Of a stretch of DNA of 5,603 bases, positions 1 to 5,603 are shown in pieces (within the stretch, counting starts at the first letter, position 1; each line of letters opens with the position of its first letter). The notes under the pieces were generated by a model. The model was not told the origin of the DNA. It made no database searches and was given only the letters and a program-made list of their open reading frames with translations. Source of the DNA: Candidatus Izemoplasmatales bacterium (GTDB lineage: Bacteria > Bacillota_I > Bacilli_A > Izemoplasmatales > Hujiaoplasmataceae); contig JAQVTV010000079.1 in NCBI GenBank assembly GCA_028699855.1, positions 1 to 5,603 on the forward strand, read 5' to 3'. The position numbers and the translations under genes were made by a program.

Positions 1-1249
1 TGGTGCGGCAATCCGCGAGTTTTGAGGCGAAACCAAGCGAATCCAACGGTGATTTCCTGCGCGTTGCTTCTCTGGCTTTCTTGGCGGCGATTCTGGCGCG
101 TTGCGCCATCAAAGCTTTTTCAAGAATGTTCTTGGCTGCTTGCGGGTTTTCCATAAGAAAACGCTCTAGCCCTTCGGACATGATGTTGGAAACCACTCTT
201 CGGGCATCACTTGAACCGAGTTTAGATTTGGTTTGTCCTTCAAATTGCGGATCCGGATGTTTGATTGACACGATTGCGACCAAGCCCTCTCGCGTATCCT
301 CGCCCAACAATGACTCGTCCTTACGGAATATATTGTTGTTTTTTCCGTAGTTGTTTATGATTCGCGTTAACGTCATCTTAAACCCTTCTTCGTGTGTGCC
401 ACCTTCTGGGTTTGTGATGTTATTCGTAAAAGGATAGATGTTCGCCGCATACCCGTTATTGTACTGCATCGCGATCTCCACCATGATGCCTTCTTGTTCC
501 CCTTCGAAATAGGCCACTTGAGGATGCGTGATGTCTTTACCGAGGTTGAGAAACGCGACATACTCTCTGACGCCGCCTCCATAACAATATTCTTTTTGAA
601 TTGGACTCAATGGGTTTCTGGCATCTGTGATATTGAATTGAATACCTTTGTTGAGGAATGCAAGTTGCTGAATGCGGGTTCTCAATGTCTCGTACTCGTA
701 ATCTTGGCTTTCGACAAAGATGATCGGATCGGCAAGAAACGTGACAATCGTTCCGGATTTGTCCGTATCTCCAACACATTCAAGTTCATGCTTGACAAAA
801 CCATGTTCAAAACCGATGGTATAGATTTTACCATCTTTATGGATCTCAAGGTTCATATAAGCGCTCAACGCGTTGACGACCGAAGCCCCAACACCGTGAA
901 GTCCCCCTGATACTTTGTATGAGTTATGATCGAATTTGCCTCCGGCATGTAAAACGGTATATACCGTTTCCACAGTCGGACGTTTGGTTTTCGGATGGAT
1001 ATCCACGGGAATTCCACGCCCGTTATCGCTGACGCGAATCACATTCCCTGGTAATATCTCAACGTTGATCACGTCGGCGTATCCCGCCAGCGCCTCATCC
1101 ACCGAATTATCGACGATCTCCCAAACGAGATGATGCAGGCCTCTTGGACCGGTTGTTCCAATGTACATGCCGGGTCGTTTTTTGACCGCTTCAAGACCTT
1201 CGAGTATTTGGATGTTGCTTGCGTCATATTTCGAATGCACATCAATCAT
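1..1249 (-). CDS. gyrB: DNA gyrase subunit B, N-terminal 416 codons (3' end beyond window)
   Basis: This is the ATPase subunit of DNA gyrase, which with GyrA introduces negative supercoils into DNA using ATP. The frame is open from the ATG at 1249 to the window edge with no stop. The GHKL ATPase fold is clear: WEIVDNSVDEA at residues 43-53 with the catalytic Glu44 and Mg-binding Asn48, SDNGRGIP at 74-81 with the adenine-contacting Asp75, HAGGKF at 101-106, and the GGLHGVG lid motif at 115-121. The transducer domain follows, with the QTK loop at 339-341 and the KAREATRRKS segment at 391-400. The window stops at KLADCRT, shortly before the expected TOPRIM motif EGDSAGG. The start is fixed by a strong AAGGAGG 9 bases upstream and by the usual GyrB N-terminus leading into EGLEAVKKRPGMYIG. 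ParE is a close relative, but the position directly after recF favours GyrB. The ATG overlaps the end of recF by 8 bases. Confidence 0.97.
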   Translation of the reverse strand, partial: MIDVHSKYDASNIQILEGLEAVKKRPGMYIGTTGPRGLHHLVWEIVDNSVDEALAGYADVINVEILPGNVIRVSDNGRGIPVDIHPKTKRPTVETVYTVLHAGGKFDHNSYKVSGGLHGVGASVVNALSAYMNLEIHKDGKIYTIGFEHGFVKHELECVGDTDKSGTIVTFLADPIIFVESQDYEYETLRTRIQQLAFLNKGIQFNITDARNPLSPIQKEYCYGGGVREYVAFLNLGKDITHPQVAYFEGEQEGIMVEIAMQYNNGYAANIYPFTNNITNPEGGTHEEGFKMTLTRIINNYGKNNNIFRKDESLLGEDTREGLVAIVSIKHPDPQFEGQTKSKLGSSDARRVVSNIMSEGLERFLMENPQAAKNILEKALMAQRARIAAKKAREATRRKSPLDSLGFASKLADCRT

Positions 1250-2339
1250 GTAGTCTTTCCTCCTTGATCGTTCCTTCATTCACAGAAAACAGTTTGGCTT
1301 GTTGTATCACATACTTGCGGATTTCTTGGGTTCCTGTGGCTGTCACAATGGTTTGCGCTTTTTTTTGCATGAGATATTCCATTAATCGGTTTTGCCGACT
1401 TTGATCGAGTTCGGAAAACACATCGTCAAGCAAGAAAACCGGCCACTCTTTTTTGGTATTGTATATTGTCTCTCCCAACGCGAGAATCAAGGCCAGGATG
1501 AACGTTCTTTGTTCTCCCTGGGACGCATGAACCCGCGCAGGATAATGCTCGAGTTGAAACAGGTAATCGTCGCGATGCGCACCGATGGTTGTCGTTTTTT
1601 GAAGCAAATCCTGACGATATTTGCTTTTCACGATCGATAGTGCGTCTTGGGTTTCGATGGACGGAGCGAATGCCAGAAGCGCGTGTTCATCTTTTTGAGA
1701 GAGATATCGGTATGTTGTTTCCAACAAACCATTCATCCGTTCAATGAATGCTTTGCGCCTATGAGATATCCTTTGACTCGATTCCACGAATTGTTCCGTG
1801 ATGACATCGAGCAAATCGATATCCGGGTGTTTGGCCTCACTGATATGCTTCAGCAATTCGTTGCGCTGTTTCAACAAGTGTTTATATTGCGATAACTCAT
1901 CGAGATAATCGCGATCAATTTGACCTAAAAAAACATCAAAATAATAGCGTCGATCACGTGGAGCCCCTTTGATGAGGTTCAAATCCTCTGGGAGAAAGGA
2001 AACTACATTGAGTTTACCAATATAGTCGCTCAAACGCTTGATTTCAACCCCGTTAAGCAACGCTTTCTTCCCGAGTTCCGTGATTACCAAAGACAATTGG
2101 TTCGCGCTGCCTCCCAGCGATATCGCAGCATGGATTTTTGCAAAGTCTGATCCGTAATGGATCAAATCCGAGTCTGAGACTTTATACGATTTAGCTAACG
2201 CTAGCACATAAACGGATTCGAGGAAATTGGTTTTCCCAGCGCCATTCGGCCCGATAATAAAATTAATACCCAAACCAAGTTCAAGCGACTGTTTGCGATA
2301 ATTGCGGAAATTGGTTAGGGTAATTTTATCGATTTTCAT
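1242..2339 (-). CDS. recF: DNA replication and repair protein RecF
   Basis: RecF is an SMC-like ABC-type ATPase that acts with RecO and RecR to load RecA onto gapped single-stranded DNA during recombinational repair and replication restart. The product is 365 residues, close to the usual 360-375. Visible motifs are the N-terminal strand LTNFRNY at 8-14, Walker A GPNGAGKT at 30-37, a YYFDVF-type segment after PRDRR, the ABC signature SQGEQRT at 273-279, and Walker B plus D-loop LLDDVFSELD at 303-312. The central region between the motifs is the helical lobe II. All catalytic elements look intact. The ATG at 2339 overlaps the TGA of the upstream S4-domain gene as ATGA, and no good Shine-Dalgarno precedes it, so it probably depends on translational coupling. 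It ends in TGA, 8 bases inside gyrB. The remB (DUF370) gene found between recF and gyrB in Bacillus subtilis is absent. Confidence 0.97.
   Translation of the reverse strand: MKIDKITLTNFRNYRKQSLELGLGINFIIGPNGAGKTNFLESVYVLALAKSYKVSDSDLIHYGSDFAKIHAAISLGGSANQLSLVITELGKKALLNGVEIKRLSDYIGKLNVVSFLPEDLNLIKGAPRDRRYYFDVFLGQIDRDYLDELSQYKHLLKQRNELLKHISEAKHPDIDLLDVITEQFVESSQRISHRRKAFIERMNGLLETTYRYLSQKDEHALLAFAPSIETQDALSIVKSKYRQDLLQKTTTIGAHRDDYLFQLEHYPARVHASQGEQRTFILALILALGETIYNTKKEWPVFLLDDVFSELDQSRQNRLMEYLMQKKAQTIVTATGTQEIRKYVIQQAKLFSVNEGTIKEERLHD
1259..1265 (-). promoter_or_regulatory. Strong Shine-Dalgarno sequence of gyrB, inside recF
   Basis: The minus strand reads AAGGAGG, a perfect anti-16S match, with 9 bases before the gyrB ATG at 1249. 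It lies within the last codons of recF. It gives gyrB its own efficient ribosome entry even though the two genes overlap, and it decides the gyrB start. Confidence 0.85.
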
Positions 2340-2554
2340 GGCTTTTGGTCAACGCGAAAAGCTGTGTCGTGATTGATGATGACCACGTCGCCGGGGTAGA
2401 TTTTTTTTCCTCTTCGCAGTTCATGGATACCGTTGAGCAGAATCGTGTTGTCTTGAATGAAGTGCTTGGCTTGTCCGCCACTTTGAATCAGATCGGCGTA
2501 CTTCAAAAGTTGTCCGAGCGTAATAAAAGGACTGTCGATTTTAAGTGATTTCAT
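2336..2554 (-). CDS. yaaA: S4-domain RNA-binding protein, YaaA type
   Basis: This is a 72-residue protein that is almost entirely one S4 RNA-binding domain, matching the length of Bacillus YaaA (about 71). The S4 pattern is visible in ITLGQLLKYADLIQSGGQAK (residues 10-29) and in LLNGIHELRRGKKIYPGDVV (residues 38-57), where a basic patch precedes the PGD turn. The family lies between dnaN and recF in many Firmicutes. It resembles the S4 domains of ribosome-associated proteins, and its precise role is not established; RNA or ribosome binding is inferred from the fold. The frame stays open to an upstream ATG at 2638, but that longer start would translate through the promoter and add an unrelated hydrophobic stretch. 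The ATG at 2554 has AGGGGG 7 bases upstream and gives the family length, so I chose it. The TGA stop overlaps the recF ATG by 4 bases. Confidence 0.93.
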   Translation of the reverse strand: MKSLKIDSPFITLGQLLKYADLIQSGGQAKHFIQDNTILLNGIHELRRGKKIYPGDVVIINHDTAFRVDQKP

Positions 2555-2561
2555 CTGTCGT

Positions 2562-2567
2562 CCCCCT
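2562..2567 (-). promoter_or_regulatory. Shine-Dalgarno sequence setting the yaaA start
   Basis: The minus strand reads AGGGGG, 7 bases before the ATG at 2554. It supports the 72-residue start over the in-frame upstream ATG at 2638, which lies in the promoter. Confidence 0.7.
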
Positions 2568-2609
2568 ATCGCGTTCCGACAAGCGCGCATGTGTAATATA
2601 TATATTATA

Positions 2610-2638
2610 ATTATACTATATTTTATGTGAATCTTCAA
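2610..2638 (-). promoter_or_regulatory. Sigma-A-type promoter for yaaA-recF-gyrB
   Basis: On the minus strand a -35 box TTGAAG (2638-2633, matching TTGACA at four of six positions) is followed by a 17-base spacer (2632-2616) and a perfect -10 box TATAAT (2615-2610). A second TATAAT directly abuts it at 2609-2604. Transcription would begin near 2603, giving a leader of about 49 bases before the ATG at 2554. The spacer and downstream stretch are very AT-rich compared with the flanking genes. With the terminator after mfd, this makes the operon independent of upstream transcription. No operator or riboswitch fold is evident in the short leader. Confidence 0.82.
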
Positions 2639-2699
2639 GTTTATTTTTTCCTAAATCTTCGCCATTTCTCCCCATTTTTATATGGTTCTCGGATATCAA

Positions 2700-2726
2700 A
2701 ACCGGAGGCTTTTTACGCCTCCGGTT
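2700..2726 (-). terminator. Rho-independent terminator-like hairpin at the end of mfd
   Basis: A perfect 10-base-pair inverted repeat (2700-2709 with 2717-2726; arm AACCGGAGGC on the minus strand) encloses a 7-base loop. The minus-strand transcript continues with UUGAUAU, so counting the two U's of the stem there is a run of only four U's and the tract is weak. The upstream arm encodes the last Mfd residues, and the loop contains the mfd stop codon (2715-2713). It separates mfd from the promoter of the next operon. Confidence 0.75.
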
Positions 2727-5043
2727 GATTCTTGTCTTTCATCAGTAACAACTCAAGAAATTCGGTCATCGTGTAGAGCCAATGACGTTTCAATCCAACG
2801 GTGTCCAAAATGATTTGAATACGCTGGTTTTTGTACGCGAAGCGAAAGAATCGAGACACGCGTTCTCCCGTCATAAACATGGCATCTCCCGCCACATCGT
2901 GCGTCGCTTGTTCCGTCAATATCAATGCGACATGTGTTTTGTGTTCCAACATCCGGTCCACACCTAGACGCGCAGTCAATTTCTCGAAGAGGCGTTCATA
3001 CATGTAAATAACCAACTCTTCATCATAAGGCCCGAAGCGATCCTGAAACTCCGAGAGAAGTTCGTCAATGTCCGAGATCGTGCTCAATTGATTGATTTTC
3101 TTGTGCATTTCAATCTTGACAAAATCATCTGCGATATATTCCTCGTCGATGTAGCGTGAAACCGTTGCTTTGATGGTCTCCGCGGGTGTCATTTCGGGCT
3201 TCTTGCCTTGCAACTCATTGATTTCTTCCTCGAGAATACGCAAATACAGATCAATCCCGACGGAATCGATGAATCCCGATTGTTCGCTTCCGAGCACATC
3301 TCCGGCTCCTCGGATCGACAAGTCCCGAATCGCGATTTTGAATCCGCTCCCGAGTTCTGTGAACTCCTTGATGACTTTGAGTCGCTTTTCCGCTTCTTCG
3401 GTCAATATTTTATCTTTTTTGTACATCAGATACGCATAAGCGATACGATCGCTTCGACCGACTCGCCCTCTGATCTGATAGAGTTGCGCCAAACCCAGAC
3501 GATCCGAATCATGAATAATCAAGGTATTGGCGTTGGGTATGTCGATTCCGGTTTCGATGATGGTTGTCGAGATCAGTACATCGATCTGTTGGTCAATGAA
3601 ATCTTCGACGACCGATTCCAGTGCGTGTTTGTTCATTTGTCCATGCGCGACTTGAATCCGCGCTTCGGGTATCAGTTTTTGAATCTTGTCCGCGATGATT
3701 TCGATATCATCCACCCGGTTGTACAAATAAAACACTTGACCGTTACGTGAAAGTTCACGCTCGATCGCGTTTTTGATGACAGCATCGTTGCGTTCCAACA
3801 CGTACGTTTGGATCGGATATCTGTTTTCTGGCGCGCTTTCCAAAATGCTCATGTTCTTCACGCCCATGATCGCCATCTGCAATGTCCGAGGAATCGGGGT
3901 CGCGGATAGTGACAGCACATCCACATTGATCTTCAGTTCTTTGATTCGTTCTTTGTGTTCGACTCCGAAGCGTTGTTCCTCGTCGATGATCAGCAAGCCT
4001 AAATCACGAAAATCGATATCGCGACTCAGGATTCTGTGTGTGCCAATCAAAACATCGATGTTTCCCGCCTTTAAATCGCGTAATATGTCATTCTGTTGCT
4101 TTTTAGCGATAAATCGGTTCAGTAGGACCACGCGCACGCCAAACCGCGCCATGCGCGCAGAAAACGTGTGATAATGTTGTTTTGACAGAACGGTCGTCGG
4201 AGCGAGATAAGCCACTTGTTTGTTGTTGAGGACGGCGCGGAAGGCCGCGCGCAACGCCACCTCGGTCTTGCCAAAGCCGACATCACCGCACAACAGGCGA
4301 TCCATCGGTCTTGGTGTTTCCATGTCGCGCATCACTTCGTGGATCGCGCGGATTTGGTCCTCGGTTTCTTGATAAGGGAAATCCGCTTCAAGATCTTCTT
4401 CAAACTCGGGAAAGCTTTGAAATCCAAAGCCTTGCGCTTGTTCTCGTTGAGAATATAAAGCGATCAAGCGATCAGCGATATCTTTCGCTTTCTTGCGAAC
4501 TCGGTGTTTCGTCCGATCCCAATCGCTACCGCCGAGTTTGCTCAGTTTCGGGACAAACCCTTCGCTTCCCGCATATTTCTGAATCTGTGAGAAAGCTTCA
4601 AGAGGGATGAAAAGTTTATCTCCGTCTCGATACTCAAGATGAATATAATCATTTTTAGTATTCCCGAGTTCAAGGGTCTTGATATCGAGAAAACGCCCGA
4701 TGCCGTAATCATAATGAACGACATAATCACCGTGTTTGAGGTCGTTGACAGATGCCAACCGTTTACTGCTCTCATAGACCGAAACGTATTTCCCTTTCTT
4801 TCGGGGAACATGTTTCCTCTCAAGTGCGGACTCGGTGATGCAGACGAATCTGGGCTGAGATAGAGACACATCAAAATATGTCTGTGACACAATGATGTTC
4901 AGCGCAAAGGGGATGATGGAATCCCTTTCTCCGATCACATGAAACGAGATGTTTTGTTCGGACAAGAGATCCATCATTTGATTTTGTGATTTCGAGTTTC
5001 TCAGCTGAAGCAGCGTCGTTTGCTCTTTGGGTAGGAATTTCAT
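2713..5043 (-). CDS. mfd: Transcription-repair coupling factor Mfd, C-terminal 776 residues (separated from N-terminal part by an in-frame stop)
   Basis: Mfd binds RNA polymerase stalled at DNA damage, pushes it off by ATP-driven DNA translocation and recruits UvrA. Numbered from the ATG at 5043, this portion has a D3-like linker (about 1-95) and the CarD-like RNA-polymerase-interacting domain (about 101-160, with HGDYVVHYDYGIGRF). The RecG-like translocase carries Walker A GDVGFGKT at 253-260, DEEQRFG at 354-360, SATPIPRT at 380-387, TTIIETGID at 493-501 and QIRGRVGR at 523-530. A TRG-like segment follows (RDLSIRGAGDVLGSEQSGF, 573-591). The C-terminal TRCF domain (about 620-740) comes last. 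All motor residues look intact. Typical Mfd is about 1,150-1,180 residues, so roughly the first third is missing here. It lies upstream in the same frame, beyond a TAA at 5052-5050. The ATG at 5043 has no Shine-Dalgarno, so it is a doubtful natural start; reinitiation after the TAA is conceivable. Confidence 0.95.
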   Translation of the reverse strand: MKFLPKEQTTLLQLRNSKSQNQMMDLLSEQNISFHVIGERDSIIPFALNIIVSQTYFDVSLSQPRFVCITESALERKHVPRKKGKYVSVYESSKRLASVNDLKHGDYVVHYDYGIGRFLDIKTLELGNTKNDYIHLEYRDGDKLFIPLEAFSQIQKYAGSEGFVPKLSKLGGSDWDRTKHRVRKKAKDIADRLIALYSQREQAQGFGFQSFPEFEEDLEADFPYQETEDQIRAIHEVMRDMETPRPMDRLLCGDVGFGKTEVALRAAFRAVLNNKQVAYLAPTTVLSKQHYHTFSARMARFGVRVVLLNRFIAKKQQNDILRDLKAGNIDVLIGTHRILSRDIDFRDLGLLIIDEEQRFGVEHKERIKELKINVDVLSLSATPIPRTLQMAIMGVKNMSILESAPENRYPIQTYVLERNDAVIKNAIERELSRNGQVFYLYNRVDDIEIIADKIQKLIPEARIQVAHGQMNKHALESVVEDFIDQQIDVLISTTIIETGIDIPNANTLIIHDSDRLGLAQLYQIRGRVGRSDRIAYAYLMYKKDKILTEEAEKRLKVIKEFTELGSGFKIAIRDLSIRGAGDVLGSEQSGFIDSVGIDLYLRILEEEINELQGKKPEMTPAETIKATVSRYIDEEYIADDFVKIEMHKKINQLSTISDIDELLSEFQDRFGPYDEELVIYMYERLFEKLTARLGVDRMLEHKTHVALILTEQATHDVAGDAMFMTGERVSRFFRFAYKNQRIQIILDTVGLKRHWLYTMTEFLELLLMKDKNQPEA

Positions 5044-5049
5044 GTCTTG

Positions 5050-5052
5050 TTA
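5050..5052 (-). other. mfd: In-frame TAA interrupting mfd
   Basis: The minus strand reads CTG TTC TAA CAA GAC ATG AAA in the mfd frame. Homology to Mfd continues on both sides in the same frame, so a single base substitution from a sense codon (for example TAT, TAC, CAA, AAA or GAA) explains it, and no frameshift is needed. It could be a true nonsense mutation, strain variation in a population-derived assembly, or a sequencing error. Confidence 0.85.
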
Positions 5053-5603
5053 GAACAGCGACAGGTCACAATTGTATTTCATGGGTGCCTCGGAATGCAA
5101 CATTATGTGCGCTTCATCCCGAATGGGTGAAGCATGTAAATATTCCAAATATGTGAGGCGATGCCCCGATATATCTTCTAGTTGTTTGAAAAAGACGAAT
5201 CCGATCTTTTTATAATCCCCGACGTGCGCCTCCCAAGATTGTTGGTCCTGAATCAAAATCTCGTATTGGCTTAAAATTCGTCGATAATCAAAAAACATGA
5301 TGTCGGGATCGTTGAGATAGTCCTTGATGGTCCATGTTTCATCTACCATCAAGGAAAGATAGCGATTCAACCGTTCTAATTCCTGACGGTTTTCAAGACA
5401 TTGCATGTCCGTTTGAATTTGCTTCATTGCGCTTTCGGAAAAAGTGAGTTCGCTCATTTTCTGCTTAATCATCGTTTTGATTTTTTGAATGTCGGCTGGC
5501 GTAAAGAAGAAGTCGCTCATCGGATGGATGTCGACAGATTCCACGACTTCGATCGATCGCTGAGATTCCACATCAAACGTCTTGATTGTGTCAATCTGGT
5601 CAC
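5050..5603 (-). CDS. mfd: Mfd N-terminal portion, ending at an in-frame TAA (5' end beyond window)
   Basis: The frame is open from the window edge for 183 codons and ends at TAA 5052-5050. It opens with IDTIKTFDVESQRS, the conserved Mfd segment of the UvrB-like module that follows the UvrA-binding domain. Next comes a helical stretch with PMSDFFFTPADIQKIK, which matches the position of PAHEF in Escherichia coli Mfd as I recall it. The rest is poorly conserved, as is usual for this module. It is in exactly the same frame as the downstream Mfd portion, with only CAA and GAC codons between the stop and the downstream ATG. The region is therefore one ancestral mfd gene broken by a nonsense codon, not two unrelated genes. 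A GTG at 5571 could be mistaken for a start, but the conserved Mfd sequence continues upstream of it to the window edge. If the break is real, this product would be a UvrB-like module without the RNA-polymerase-binding and motor domains. Confidence 0.88.
   Translation of the reverse strand, partial: DQIDTIKTFDVESQRSIEVVESVDIHPMSDFFFTPADIQKIKTMIKQKMSELTFSESAMKQIQTDMQCLENRQELERLNRYLSLMVDETWTIKDYLNDPDIMFFDYRRILSQYEILIQDQQSWEAHVGDYKKIGFVFFKQLEDISGHRLTYLEYLHASPIRDEAHIMLHSEAPMKYNCDLSLF

Noticed and set aside
537..779. Short minus-strand frames within gyrB that could suggest a frameshifted gene
   Set aside because: The gyrB frame itself is open without interruption from 1249 to the window edge (416 codons) with GyrB motifs throughout; these are out-of-frame readings of the same DNA.
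392..910. A 172-codon open frame on the plus strand
   Set aside because: It lies opposite the conserved gyrB ATPase and transducer region and has no recognisable domain.
2555..2638. N-terminal extension of the S4-domain protein from the ATG at 2638
   Set aside because: The extension would be encoded by the promoter and leader, adds an atypical hydrophobic stretch, and makes the protein longer than the family; the ATG at 2554 has a good Shine-Dalgarno.
2615..2674. A tiny minus-strand reading frame of about 19 codons in the intergenic gap, as a leader peptide
   Set aside because: It ends inside the -10 box of the promoter, so the yaaA transcript would not contain it, and it has no attenuator structure.
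3208..3750. A 180-codon open frame on the plus strand inside mfd
   Set aside because: It is antisense to the conserved Mfd helicase motifs, shows no recognisable protein family, and is best explained as a shadow of the coding constraint on the other strand.
5050..5052. Stop-codon reassignment as an explanation for the TAA in mfd
   Set aside because: The normal mfd end at 2713-2715 is also TAA and coincides with the terminator hairpin. No in-frame TAA occurs in gyrB, recF or yaaA, so a general reassignment is unsupported.

Overview
The window holds part of one bacterial chromosome. Every supportable gene lies on the minus strand, so transcription runs from high to low coordinates. In transcription order the genes are mfd (transcription-repair coupling factor, 5' end outside the window), a 72-residue S4-domain protein of the YaaA type, recF, and gyrB (3' end outside the window). 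The order yaaA-recF-gyrB is the classic arrangement next to the replication origin in Firmicutes and related Bacilli or Tenericutes. Shine-Dalgarno sequences are purine-rich, two genes end in TGA and tryptophan is encoded by TGG, so the TGA-as-Trp code of Mycoplasma is not in use. I infer a low-to-mid GC Bacilli/Tenericutes-like organism, possibly an uncultured one. I cannot name a genus.

Positions 5603 to 2713 hold mfd. It is read in one frame across the whole stretch but is broken by a single in-frame TAA at 5052-5050. The part before the stop is the end of the UvrB-like module. The part after it (2713-5043) carries the RNA-polymerase-interacting domain, a complete RecG-like translocase and the C-terminal TRCF domain, all with intact motifs. 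The gene ends in a GC-rich hairpin (2700-2726) whose loop contains the stop codon.

Positions 2712 to 2555 form the only sizeable intergenic gap. It contains the terminator arm and a sigma-A-type promoter with a consensus TATAAT and a 17-base spacer. This promoter should drive the downstream operon independently of mfd.

Positions 2554 to 1 hold yaaA, recF and gyrB, packed with a 4-base and an 8-base overlap. The genes serve DNA metabolism: RecF loads RecA at gaps, gyrase supplies negative supercoils, and Mfd removes stalled RNA polymerase and recruits excision repair.

I found no mobile element, CRISPR array, RNA gene or new system. The point most worth checking is the nonsense-interrupted mfd.
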